From Methanobacteriota archaeon (GTDB taxonomy: Archaea; Thermoplasmatota; Poseidoniia; Poseidoniales; Poseidoniaceae): a DNA stretch of 42,262 nucleotides. Below are positions 31,529 to 40,285 of the stretch, piece after piece (the first letter of the stretch is position 1; each line of letters begins with the position of its first letter). The stretch covers positions 1 to 42,262 of the forward strand of contig PBHM01000028.1 of assembly GCA_002719395.1 (NCBI GenBank). The letters are read 5' to 3'. A model generated the notes under the pieces. It was not told the DNA's origin, ran no database searches, and was given only the letters and a program-made list of their open reading frames with translations. The position numbers and the translations under genes are program-made.

Positions 31529-33634
31529 TTAAAGGTTATACTTGTCATTGAAGTAGGCGGCGATTCCAGGCACATTTGATATTGAATCTGAGTAACTTCC
31601 CATATGCTCTTGTGTATTCACAGCGATAATTCCTCCAGTGTTCAAAACCTCTTCCAGTATAGAATCTCCACACATATTTTTGGTAATGTTGTTATCAACC
31701 TCTCTAGTATTTTGATTGTAACAATAACCGTCTCCTTCATCAAGCCATGTTTCATAATTCATTTCCATCAATGCATTCAGTAACGCAGCTCGAGTGTTCA
31801 TATCGATTAATTCAGGATTAAACATCACTGGATGGCTGGGTGCTTTACCAAACAGTGGTAGAGCCACATAACCTGATGAACCATCCTCATTCCTTAAACA
31901 CCAATTACGATTTCTTTCTTCACAATAAAAGTTGTGAGTTGAGTCTGCAATAAATGCGATATCTCCGCGCCCTTCTGACAAGCAACGTAGAGCTCCTTCA
32001 TAACTATAGTATAGATCTCCAGATTCTGGGATTGATGCCTCATCATTGAAGAAGTTGTATATTGTTGCTCTCAATGAAGCAACGTCATTTGGATCTCCGA
32101 TTACTTCAGCGTAACCATTTCCGATTAGGAAGCCCATCGGCAATAGCATCCCTGCAGATTTGAGCCAGCCTGTGTGGCATGATGTTTTTCCGCGAAATAA
32201 TTCAAATGGATCAGTACTGTCATCATCGTCTAGATAAGCGGCAGCTATGTCACTATCTGCTTTAACATATGCTTGGGCACCATACCAAGAACGGCCATCC
32301 GGTTTCAAGTCAGCGGCTAAAGCAGATAATCCATATTCTTTCCAACCAACCCAAGCGGCTCCTCCATCCATGAAGCCGATATCTGCATGACCAAATCTGA
32401 GTGCTTCTAGAATAGCACCCTCTGAACCAACATCATACAGCTGAACATCTACTCCTAATCTGATGGAGAGACGGTCTGCGAACAGTTGAGGATTAGCATC
32501 TATATTTTCGTATGTATCTCTGACCTCATACGCTATAATCAATGGATTCTTGGTTGCAGTCAGGGTTGCGTTTAGGTCGTAAATACCTCCGTAGTATGCT
32601 TGAATACCGGGAATGTTTCGAATTGCTGCAGAATATGTTCCAAGATGGTCCTCTGTTGTACCAACATCAACAATACCTCGGGGTGAATTAAGAACGTTGG
32701 ACAGAATCGCTTTTCCTTCATCATCATTTATCATTTGAACAAGAGCTTCACGTATGAGGGTTGCTTTTCCATCGCTGGTTTCTGCAGGGTTGTACATAAC
32801 AGGGTGCCCAGGAGCTCTACCGAACAAAGGAAGTTCCACATAATCATCATTTTCTAGACACCATGAATTGCTTGTGCCTTCCGCACAGTAGTAATTTTTT
32901 GTAGTATCAGCGACAAATGCAATATCACCACGATCTTCTGACAAACAACGTAAAGCTCCTTTATAGCTGTAGTATTCAGACCCAGATTCTGGAATCGAAG
33001 CGTTTTCATTAAAAAACGAAAATATAGTTTGTCTCATCGATTCAACTGTGTTTGGATCTCCAATCACATTGGCGTATCCGTTACCGATTAGATAGCCCAT
33101 CGGCAATAACATTCCAGCTGATTTAAGCCAACCTGTGTGGCATGAAGTCTTTCCTTGAAATAAAGCGAAGGGATCTGTATATGTACTGTTATCAAGATGA
33201 GCTTCCGCAATGTCGGTGCCCGATTTTACGATGGCTCTTGCGCCATACCAATGTCGTCCGTCGGGTTTGGTCTCTGAGGCTAATACTGCAAGATCATACT
33301 GCTGCCAACCAATCCACGCAGAACCTCCATCCATAAATGCGATATCTGCATGTCCGAAGCGAAGGGCTTCTATGGCAGCTCCCTCAGAATCGATAGGGTA
33401 GAGCGTAACTGGAGCACCTAACTTCTTTGCCATGTAATCAGCAAAGATTTGTGGGTTCTGTTCCATTGCTTCGTCTGTATAGTCATCACGAACCTCGTAT
33501 GCGATAACCAAAGAGTCGATAGTATCACTCAATTCAGAATTTTCATCATCGCCAAAACATCCAGACAATGAACTCAGGACCATAAATCCAACAATTAACA
33601 TAGCTTTTTTCACTTTACTCCAAGATTCAATCAT
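31529..33634 (-). CDS. bilobal transferrin-like ABC receptor lipoprotein (annotatable as tandem PhnD-type)
   Basis: A 701-residue lipoprotein (LSGC lipobox, Cys26) with two homologous lobes, about 40-345 and 364-701, each a type-II periplasmic-binding-protein fold. Both lobes carry transferrin landmarks. The Fe(III) ligands of human transferrin lobes (Asp63, Tyr95, Tyr188, His249) correspond to D102 (MDGG), Y130 (WYGA), Y224 (YSYKGALRCL) and H277 (APGHPV) in lobe 1, and to D423, Y451, Y545 and H601 in lobe 2. SCHTG-x-x-KSAG matches the carbonate-binding SCHTG-x-x-RSAG: Thr167/488 are kept and Arg124 is replaced by Lys171/492. The human disulfide Cys118-Cys194 has equivalents C165-C230 and C486-C550. 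GDIAFVAD matches transferrin GDVAFVKH. The frame is open to 33706; ATG 33634, after AGGTGAG, fits the signal peptide. Expected role: surface capture of ferric iron for the adjacent importer. Not experimentally known. Confidence 0.85.
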   Translation of the reverse strand: MIESWSKVKKAMLIVGFMVLSSLSGCFGDDENSELSDTIDSLVIAYEVRDDYTDEAMEQNPQIFADYMAKKLGAPVTLYPIDSEGAAIEALRFGHADIAFMDGGSAWIGWQQYDLAVLASETKPDGRHWYGARAIVKSGTDIAEAHLDNSTYTDPFALFQGKTSCHTGWLKSAGMLLPMGYLIGNGYANVIGDPNTVESMRQTIFSFFNENASIPESGSEYYSYKGALRCLSEDRGDIAFVADTTKNYYCAEGTSNSWCLENDDYVELPLFGRAPGHPVMYNPAETSDGKATLIREALVQMINDDEGKAILSNVLNSPRGIVDVGTTEDHLGTYSAAIRNIPGIQAYYGGIYDLNATLTATKNPLIIAYEVRDTYENIDANPQLFADRLSIRLGVDVQLYDVGSEGAILEALRFGHADIGFMDGGAAWVGWKEYGLSALAADLKPDGRSWYGAQAYVKADSDIAAAYLDDDDSTDPFELFRGKTSCHTGWLKSAGMLLPMGFLIGNGYAEVIGDPNDVASLRATIYNFFNDEASIPESGDLYYSYEGALRCLSEGRGDIAFIADSTHNFYCEERNRNWCLRNEDGSSGYVALPLFGKAPSHPVMFNPELIDMNTRAALLNALMEMNYETWLDEGDGYCYNQNTREVDNNITKNMCGDSILEEVLNTGGIIAVNTQEHMGSYSDSISNVPGIAAYFNDKYNL

Positions 33635-33742
33635 GGTCTCACCTGACCATGCGAAAGGCGGGACTAATATGAATGTTAGGGGGCCCGAAAAATTTGATAC
33701 TTTCACTAGAAATCATGTTAAATCGAGGCACAATCGGCCCAT

Positions 33743-34642
33743 ATGGATTGGAAGAGAATGGTAATTTTCTTCACCACATCTGTCGTTTTGATGCTTCTTT
33801 TTTCTCTTTTTGAGATTAAGGATTTCATTCAGTTGTCAAGAAATTTAGGATTTCTTGGCATTACTGCAATCATCTTTGTATCTTTTTTGAGACCAATCTT
33901 AGGCGGAATAAGATGCTCATTTGTTTATCGACCATTAGGACACATTAGCATTACAGATGCCTCGAAGGGATACATACTTTCTGCCTACGGTTCAATTTTC
34001 TTGCCATCCACAATAGGAGGAGATTTGCTGCGTATAGAGCACATGAAAAACTGTACTGGAGAAACGAGGAAAATTGCATTATCTGTTGCAGCCACTGAAC
34101 GAATTTTTGGTTTTTTCACATTACTTTTCCTAGCCTTATTAATTTCTTTTTTTGATGATTCAACATCCAAATATAATTCTACTCTCATTTACGTGTCTCT
34201 TCTGATATTACTCATTGTATCCTTATCTTGGCTTTATCTCACTAAATCAAAACCGGACTCACTGCTATACAGTACCTACATCTACATCAAAGGTTTATCT
34301 AAAAAATTGTCAATATTTGTAATATTTATTTTATCTTTAATTTTTCAGTGTGTTTCTCTATCTGTTCCAGTCATTGTTGCCTACATAATCGCAGATTATC
34401 AGACTGCATTGTATATTGCGCTAATGACACCTGTAATTGCCATATTTTCAACGATACCAATCACAGTAGGAGGCATTGGAATCAGAGAAGGTGGTTATCT
34501 AGGCCTCGGCGCAGTTGCGGGGATTGATTCTGAAGTCTCCTTACTTGCAGGATTAGCATTATCCGTTTCAATTGTTGTAAGTGGTCTTCCTGCCATCTTT
34601 TTCCAAAATGAAATCTTTTTGACAAAGCAAGAAACAGAATGA
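33743..34642 (+). CDS. flippase-like integral membrane protein (YbhN / LPG-synthase TM family)
   Basis: A 299-residue protein with about eight hydrophobic segments. Two signatures of this family are visible: FLPSTIGGDLLRIEHM after the third helix and IPITVGGIGIREGGYLGLGAVAG near the C-terminus. Members are often found beside glycosyltransferases and are thought to move or modify lipid-linked substrates. That fits here, because a GT2 gene follows 64 nt downstream on the same strand. It is divergent from the transferrin-like receptor gene with about 108 nt between starts. Confidence 0.8.
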   Translation: MDWKRMVIFFTTSVVLMLLFSLFEIKDFIQLSRNLGFLGITAIIFVSFLRPILGGIRCSFVYRPLGHISITDASKGYILSAYGSIFLPSTIGGDLLRIEHMKNCTGETRKIALSVAATERIFGFFTLLFLALLISFFDDSTSKYNSTLIYVSLLILLIVSLSWLYLTKSKPDSLLYSTYIYIKGLSKKLSIFVIFILSLIFQCVSLSVPVIVAYIIADYQTALYIALMTPVIAIFSTIPITVGGIGIREGGYLGLGAVAGIDSEVSLLAGLALSVSIVVSGLPAIFFQNEIFLTKQETE

Positions 34643-34706
34643 ATATTGAATCATATGTAAGGTGTAATACTTAATAGTAAGACCAAAGGGGAGGTTACAC
34701 GTTCAT

Positions 34707-35651
34707 ATGCGATCTAATTCCCTAGACATTGTAGTTCCACTCTACAACGACCAAGAAGTCTTACCCTCTCTTTGCACGGCTATTTTCTCTGAATTAAGTA
34801 ATATTTTCAAGTCTGTTAGATTGATTCTCGTGGATGATGGTTCTAGTGATCAAACCTACCAAATTGCATTAAACCAAAAAGATGAATATAAACAGATTGA
34901 GGTTGTGAAACTTGCAGGTAATTTTGGACAACATCGTGCTATTCTCGCAGGAATGAGGTCTTCATCTGCAGATATTCTTGCTGTAATGGATTCAGATTTA
35001 CAAGACCGCCCAGAATATATCCCAATGCTTGTTGGAAAAATGCTTTCCGAAAATACGTCAATGGCAATTGCAAGAAGGAAAAAAAGGTCTGATTCATTTA
35101 GAAAAAAAATTAGTAGCAGACTGTTTGCTGCAGCTTCAAATATTTTAGTTCCATTTAATGTAGATCCACATTTAGGTGCCTTTAGGGTGATAAAAAAGAG
35201 CGTAGTTGAACAAGTATGTGCTGTTAAGGAACACACTGGAACACCATTCTCAATGTTATATTCACTGCGAGTGCCTTATTCCGTTGTTGATATAGAGAGA
35301 GAACCTAGGCTTGCAGGAAAGACAGGATATAATCTAAAAAAATCATTTAAGCTTGCAAGCGACCGAATTATGACTTATTCTATTCAACCAATAAGGATGG
35401 CAATTCTTCTGGGAATTATCTGTGGTTTGGTTTCATTCATCATTGCGGGTTACACCTTGGTGAATTTCGTATTGCAAGACCGCGTTGCACCAGGATGGAC
35501 TTCACTTGCATTCATAACCTCATTTTTTGGGGGTCTAAATCTGCTTTTTTTGGGTATTTTAGGAGAGTATATTGGTAGAATATATATTGAATCACGAGGA
35601 ATCCCAAATTACATAATTCAAAGTTCAACCTTTGATACAGAGCAAGAATAG
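34707..35651 (+). CDS. GT2 polyprenyl-phosphate glycosyltransferase (GtrB/ArnC/DPM1-like)
   Basis: A 314-residue enzyme. The GT-A domain shows VVPLYNDQEVL, VDDGSSDQT, GNFGQHRAILAG and the metal-binding DSDLQDRPE. The C-terminal domain has two transmembrane helices (AILLGIICGLVSFIIAGYTL and SFFGGLNLLFLGILGEYIGR ending IYIESRGIPNYII), as in GtrB/ArnC. Such enzymes move a sugar from a nucleotide donor to a polyprenyl phosphate on the cytoplasmic face. GGGGAGG lies upstream of ATG 34707. It probably acts with the flippase-like gene before it. Confidence 0.88.
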   Translation: MRSNSLDIVVPLYNDQEVLPSLCTAIFSELSNIFKSVRLILVDDGSSDQTYQIALNQKDEYKQIEVVKLAGNFGQHRAILAGMRSSSADILAVMDSDLQDRPEYIPMLVGKMLSENTSMAIARRKKRSDSFRKKISSRLFAAASNILVPFNVDPHLGAFRVIKKSVVEQVCAVKEHTGTPFSMLYSLRVPYSVVDIEREPRLAGKTGYNLKKSFKLASDRIMTYSIQPIRMAILLGIICGLVSFIIAGYTLVNFVLQDRVAPGWTSLAFITSFFGGLNLLFLGILGEYIGRIYIESRGIPNYIIQSSTFDTEQE

Positions 35652-35655
35652 AGTG

Positions 35656-36336
35656 TTATTTTCCAATGATATGCTCTCTTGCAGAATTTCCAAGCATTGC
35701 AATTGTATCTACAATTGAAACATGATGAGAAAACTCATGATACCTCTGTGAATAAGTTTCATAGGGACCATATTCCATCCAACGGAGAGTTATTTCAATC
35801 TCATCAAATTCGTCATTGATATAATCTTTGGCGGCAGGTCCACTGAGATAGGTAGTAGCATCCACAGCATGACATAAATTGATTAATCTTGAAACTTTAT
35901 CGCCCAAGACATTGAAGTCTCTCGCATTATGAAAAATTGTATCTATACCTAAGTATCTAGATATTCTGATAATCAATTGTTGATTGAATTGTGATAACGT
36001 TTTGATGCTTTCATCGGCATAAATTGGAGATATTAATTCCAATAAATCCCCGATAAATGGAGCCTTTGAATAATTTCTACTTATTGTCTCCAAGTGATTT
36101 TTCCTCCATGATCCTTGGGGTAACATCACTTGTTCTATAGAATTGTTTCGGTTTTTCCCAACAGGAATAGTTATCCACTGCAAACCATGCGGAGTCATAA
36201 TTTTGTTTCTGTTCCGCCAATCACGTATGGTATAATTTACTGTATCATAGAAAATAAAAATATCTGCAGATGCAATTAGATGGAAATATCCTTTCCAAGG
36301 TATGTAATTAGATTGAGATATCGCACAAATAGTCAC
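35656..36336 (-). CDS. WbqC-like family protein
   Basis: A protein of about 226 residues. The N-terminus AISQSNYIPWKGYFHLIASADIFIFYDTVNYTIRDWRNRNKI and the later TWITIPV-type segment (QWITIPVGKNRN) are characteristic of the WbqC family. These proteins occur in polysaccharide and glycan gene clusters, and their chemistry is not well established. GTG 36336 is chosen because it lies just past the stop of the ATP-grasp gene (36341); ATG 36393 would extend the protein 19 residues into that gene. It converges with the GT2 gene, 4 nt between stops. Confidence 0.8.
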   Translation of the reverse strand: MTICAISQSNYIPWKGYFHLIASADIFIFYDTVNYTIRDWRNRNKIMTPHGLQWITIPVGKNRNNSIEQVMLPQGSWRKNHLETISRNYSKAPFIGDLLELISPIYADESIKTLSQFNQQLIIRISRYLGIDTIFHNARDFNVLGDKVSRLINLCHAVDATTYLSGPAAKDYINDEFDEIEITLRWMEYGPYETYSQRYHEFSHHVSIVDTIAMLGNSAREHIIGK

Positions 36337-36340
36337 TTCA

Positions 36341-37504
36341 TCATCTCTGCATAGTTGTAGTCTTGCAAAATATTTTTGCGGCTTTTTCAGCATCTAATAA
36401 TACATCTGTTGGATTAATTCCTTTTACTTGCACATATCCAATTTCTGCAAATCCCTGCTCATTACAAAAAACGGGTTGCTCAATATCAGATTCAATAACC
36501 CACTTGTAACCTTCATTCATTTCTCCAACTTTATTTATTAAACCGGATTCACGCACATGAAGGTTATGTGCTGCGTTAATCATCCCAAGAGGCTCTTTTG
36601 GTAAAAGTGGTTTAATCCCTAAAGCGATATTTAGGGCGATTTCATACATGTTGATGCCCCAATAATCACCGCATACTTCTGGTAATCTTGTACCCCCCAT
36701 TCTGCAAGTCATCTCAATAATCTTGGGACCTTCTTTTGTCATGATTAAGTCTATGTTACAAACAGAATTACTAAGCTCTAATGCCTGTATTGCCTTTGTG
36801 ATAATTTGAGAAACCTCAGGAAATATTTCAGATTCTTTAGGATGTGGGCACCCATGCCCAATTGGTATTTTGTTCGGAGGCGGAGTCGTGAGATCACTGT
36901 GGGGAATAATCAAACAGATCTCTTCAGAAAAAACAATTACTTGTGCGCCAAATTCTTCCCCTTCTAACCACTCCTCGATCATTATGCTTCCTGATTTACT
37001 GAAATTTTTGGCTGCTTTCAAAGCATCTTCAATCATTGGTGCATTATCTATCTTGGTAACACCTCTTGATCCTGATGAGTCAGTTGGTTTTATGACACAA
37101 GGCCCTGGTTGATTTTCAAAAAATTGAATCGCATCGGAGGCATCAAAAATCTCAGTATATTCTGCACTAGGTATCATATTTTTTCGGAACAAATCTTTCA
37201 TTATTTTTTTGTTTGAGCATGCTATGTGACCACTAAGCGAGGTGCCAGGAATCCCCAGCTCTTCGATTACTCGACCCATGCTTTCAAGCCCTACGTCAGT
37301 AGCTGTTGTGATTATTCCATCTACCTCTAGATTTCTCGCTAATTCTAATACATCAGATGAATTAGAAATATCAATATCATGATAAAATGGAGCAATTTGT
37401 ATTCCAGGGTAATTTCCCTTAATTGAGCAAACGTGAACCTCTAAGCCAATGTCAATAGCGACTTGGATAAGCGGTTTTTGGTAGCAACCTGCACCAAGAA
37501 TCAT
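36341..37504 (-). CDS. ATP-grasp ligase (CarB-like)
   Basis: A 387-residue enzyme. It has an N-terminal pre-ATP-grasp Rossmann half (MILGAGCYQKPLIQVAIDIG), the ATP-binding FVIKPTDSSGSRGV-type loop (CVIKPTDSSGSRGVTKI), IMIEEWLEGEEFGAQVIVF, and the metal site in CNIDLIMTKEGPKIIEMTCRMGG. Family members join a carboxylate to an amine or thiol by way of an acyl-phosphate. In a sugar locus with an aminotransferase it may attach an amino or hydroxy acid to an amino sugar; that substrate is inference. ATG 37504 is chosen; the frame is open to 37585 but that would overlap the divergent wecE-like start. Confidence 0.85.
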   Translation of the reverse strand: MILGAGCYQKPLIQVAIDIGLEVHVCSIKGNYPGIQIAPFYHDIDISNSSDVLELARNLEVDGIITTATDVGLESMGRVIEELGIPGTSLSGHIACSNKKIMKDLFRKNMIPSAEYTEIFDASDAIQFFENQPGPCVIKPTDSSGSRGVTKIDNAPMIEDALKAAKNFSKSGSIMIEEWLEGEEFGAQVIVFSEEICLIIPHSDLTTPPPNKIPIGHGCPHPKESEIFPEVSQIITKAIQALELSNSVCNIDLIMTKEGPKIIEMTCRMGGTRLPEVCGDYWGINMYEIALNIALGIKPLLPKEPLGMINAAHNLHVRESGLINKVGEMNEGYKWVIESDIEQPVFCNEQGFAEIGYVQVKGINPTDVLLDAEKAAKIFCKTTTMQR

Positions 37505-37576
37505 TATTTTTTTGCCCAGAAATTTCAACTTAACACTACCCCAAAAAATAAGATTCAAATTCAGTTGGCGTATTCT

Positions 37577-38704
37577 GTGTGGCAAATCCCATTCAACGTC
37601 CCTTTCCTAACGGGTAGCGAGCAAAAATACGTCAATGAAGTCTTCGATAATATGGAATTTTCTGGAAACGGACCATTCACAAATAAAGCGCAGAAAATCC
37701 TTGAAGAATATCTTGATGCTCCAAAAGTACTTTTGACACATAGCTGCACTGCTGCACTCGAGATGGCCGCCATGTTGGCTGAATTTGGACCAGGTGATGA
37801 AATCCTAATGCCGTCATTCACATTTGTCACAACTGCATCCTCGATATTAAGAACTGGAGCAGAAATTGTATTTTGTGAAATCGACCCGGAATCAATGCAA
37901 TTGGATTTGAATGATGTTAAGTCAAAGATTTCAAACAAAACCAAGGGCATAGTTGTGGTTGATTATGCTGGGTTTTGTGTCGATTTTCAAATATTGAGGG
38001 AAATATGTGATGAATATAACCTTTTTTGCATCGAAGATGCTGCACAAGGCTTGGGATCTTCGTGGAATGGTGCTCTGTTGGGAACTCAAACTAAACTTGG
38101 CGCTATTTCATTCCATCAAACAAAAAATCTTCACTCCGGATTAGGAGGTTGCTTGGTAATTAATGACAGGAAGATGGTTGAGAAAGCAGAAATCATATGG
38201 GAAAGAGGGACTAATAGAAGCGCGTTTTTCAAAGGTTTAGTTGACAAATATAGTTGGCAAGAAGTGGGCTCATCTTTCTATCCATCAGAGCTTCAGGCAG
38301 CATTCCTATGCGCCCAACTTGAGGCTATTGATGACAATCTTTTGGCAAGAAAACGAATATGGAAAGCATACCTTGAAGCATTGAAACCCTTGGAGGGTAA
38401 AGGCTTGTTCAGGATACTAAAACCAACTCAAGGGTGTAATCACAATGCCCACCTTATCGCTCTCTTATTTCCATCTCCTGAAGCCACTGATATCGCTCGT
38501 ATTCACTTAAACAATAACGGAGTTCAGGCTGTGATTCATTATGTTCCTCTTCACGCATCACCCATGGGAAGGCGGCTTGGCTATCTCCCTACAGACCTGC
38601 CAGAAACTCTCCATCACTCTAAGACACTATTGCGACTTCCCTTACATAATCAAGTCACTCAGAAAGATGTAGATTATATCGCTACTCTTCTTGATAATTT
38701 GTGA
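37577..38704 (+). CDS. wecE: dTDP-4-amino-4,6-dideoxygalactose-type transaminase (WecE/RffA family)
   Basis: A protein of about 375 residues that matches WecE/RffA along its whole length: IPFNVPFLTGSEQKYV, LTHSCTAALEMAA, EDAAQGLGSSWNG, SFHQTKN with the PLP lysine, ERGTNRSAFFKGLVDKYSW and FHYIPLH-type VIHYVPLHASPMG. WecE aminates dTDP-4-keto-6-deoxyglucose using glutamate, giving the 4-amino-4,6-dideoxy sugar. The substrate would be made by the RmlA and RmlB enzymes encoded nearby. The start is GTG 37577 or TTG 37565; the open frame extends to 37463 but runs over the divergent gene. Its last 23 nt overlap the convergent membrane gene. Confidence 0.9.
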   Translation: MWQIPFNVPFLTGSEQKYVNEVFDNMEFSGNGPFTNKAQKILEEYLDAPKVLLTHSCTAALEMAAMLAEFGPGDEILMPSFTFVTTASSILRTGAEIVFCEIDPESMQLDLNDVKSKISNKTKGIVVVDYAGFCVDFQILREICDEYNLFCIEDAAQGLGSSWNGALLGTQTKLGAISFHQTKNLHSGLGGCLVINDRKMVEKAEIIWERGTNRSAFFKGLVDKYSWQEVGSSFYPSELQAAFLCAQLEAIDDNLLARKRIWKAYLEALKPLEGKGLFRILKPTQGCNHNAHLIALLFPSPEATDIARIHLNNNGVQAVIHYVPLHASPMGRRLGYLPTDLPETLHHSKTLLRLPLHNQVTQKDVDYIATLLDNL

Positions 38705-39437
38705 GAACTGGCAACGTTTCATTTTCAATAATTCTGTTAGGGGTCAGATTTTGTTCGGAGTAAACCTTTTTTTCGCTTAGATGTGTGATTACACATTTCA
38801 GAAAATAAAAAACTAAAACACCTAGCAAAGGAGCAGTCAGATACTTAATCCAATTTTTTAGCAGAATATCCTCTGTTTGCGTAGTCCATCCTACCGCACG
38901 AATGCCTAGAAATAAGCCCAAAAGTATTGCAATGATTTCTTCATCTAAACTTAATTCAATCTGAAGTAAAACTTGTGCAGTGAATAAAAAGATAAGCAAA
39001 CTGTTTACACTGAAGCCAAAGAACAAACAAAAAAACAGCTCATATGTGCCGGTGAAGGTAATTGTTGAGAATAAAACCAGAGATAATGTGTGTAATTCAA
39101 AATAATTCCTCAGGTTTGAAAGTATGAAAACAAGCAGAACCAAATAGGTACCCAATGGCAATGTTTGGAATCCGAAAAACAGATTTATGGTGCAAAAAAC
39201 TGAGAATGATACTATCCAATTTCTAAGCATTTCCTTGGACTTGTACATGTTTCTGTTCTTATCTGTTACCATAAAAAACAACAAAAATAAAACCAAAGTC
39301 ACCTGTAAATGTGAAAATAACGCAAGCACCCATACCAAATAAGGTGATTTAGTAAACACTTTTTGATTAAAATCTTGTAGGGACGTGCTCCCACTACTAC
39401 TTTCTGTTGCCACGGTAGATGAGATCTGTTGTGGCAT
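38682..39437 (-). CDS. uncharacterised multi-pass membrane protein
   Basis: A 251-residue protein. A Ser/Thr-rich N-terminus of about 30 residues precedes about six hydrophobic segments, with the polar end ENETLPVLTNYQEE in the cytosol or outside. No family is recognised. It may be a subunit of the polysaccharide machinery, judged only by position between wecE and rmlA. The start is ATG 39437, divergent from rmlA with 68 nt of AT-rich sequence between. Confidence 0.55.
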   Translation of the reverse strand: MPQQISSTVATESSSGSTSLQDFNQKVFTKSPYLVWVLALFSHLQVTLVLFLLFFMVTDKNRNMYKSKEMLRNWIVSFSVFCTINLFFGFQTLPLGTYLVLLVFILSNLRNYFELHTLSLVLFSTITFTGTYELFFCLFFGFSVNSLLIFLFTAQVLLQIELSLDEEIIAILLGLFLGIRAVGWTTQTEDILLKNWIKYLTAPLLGVLVFYFLKCVITHLSEKKVYSEQNLTPNRIIENETLPVLTNYQEE

Positions 39438-39505
39438 AAGACGCCCTATGGCTATTATGTTTTAAATTTAGGCAACCCTAAAAACGCACCCTTATTCGCA
39501 TTGAT

Positions 39506-40285
39506 ATGACCAGAAGCGAGGTTGGAGGCCTATGCGGGGTCGTTCTTGCAGGTGGCTGGGGTACTCGTCTACATCCTTTGACAATTTCAACAAATAAACA
39601 TTTATTGCCTGTTTATGATGAACCTATGATCTGTAAGTCTATTGCAACTCTTGTCAGAATGGGAATTACAGAAATTATGGTTGTTCTTGGTGGTTATTCA
39701 GGTAACGCATTTTTCTCTTTGCTAGGGGATGGGCATCGTTATGGAATCAATCTTCAATACGCATATCAAGAAAAAGCAGGAGGTATTGCAGAAGCTTTAC
39801 GACTTACAAAAAACTTTGTTGGGCAGCGAAAATTTGCAGTAATTTTAGGAGACAATATTTTTGAAAAATCAATGATGGAATATGCTACTGAATTTTTGGA
39901 AGATGAGAAAAACGAATGCTACCTATTCCTCAAACCTGTAAAGAATCCAGAGTCATTTGGTATCGCTTGGATAAATAAAAGTGGTGAGATCGTCAATATG
40001 AAAGAGAAACCACTTCATCCTGATTCTAATCTCGCAATAACTGGATTATATCTCTACACACCTACTGTTTTTACACTCATTGATGAGATTATTGATACCA
40101 CCGGATATTCATCAAGGGGAGAACTAGAAATTACTGACATAAACAAACTATTCATGAAAAAGGGACTTGCGAAGGGCTGTTATTTTGAGTCACATTGGGC
40201 AGATTGTGGAACCATTAATTCTCTTATGGACACTTCAATTCTTATGCGTGAATGGAATTTAGGTAAATGGTTGGAAACCAGGTGA
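39506..40285 (+). CDS. rmlA: sugar-1-phosphate nucleotidyltransferase, RmlA-like (short form)
   Basis: A 259-residue enzyme. VVLAGGWGTRLHPLTISTNKHLLPVYDEPMI is the nucleotide-binding loop with catalytic Arg and Lys, and ILGDNIF holds the metal-binding Asp. EKAGGIAEAL, KNPESFGIAW and SRGELEITDIN are all RmlA-type. It couples glucose-1-phosphate with dTTP to form dTDP-glucose. It lacks roughly 30 C-terminal residues of bacterial RmlA, which usually carry an allosteric dimer interface. The end overlaps rmlB. Confidence 0.88.
   Translation: MTRSEVGGLCGVVLAGGWGTRLHPLTISTNKHLLPVYDEPMICKSIATLVRMGITEIMVVLGGYSGNAFFSLLGDGHRYGINLQYAYQEKAGGIAEALRLTKNFVGQRKFAVILGDNIFEKSMMEYATEFLEDEKNECYLFLKPVKNPESFGIAWINKSGEIVNMKEKPLHPDSNLAITGLYLYTPTVFTLIDEIIDTTGYSSRGELEITDINKLFMKKGLAKGCYFESHWADCGTINSLMDTSILMREWNLGKWLETR

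Noticed and set aside
29777..33634. Plain phosphonate transporter operon (phnCDE)
   Set aside because: The permease and ATPase fit, but the receptor has transferrin-specific residues in both lobes and no phosphonate metabolism genes lie nearby. Kept as the fallback interpretation.
33675..33690. TTAGG string upstream of the receptor gene as a DtxR/IdeR-type iron box
   Set aside because: Only one half-site is present, without the palindromic partner; too weak to call a regulator site.
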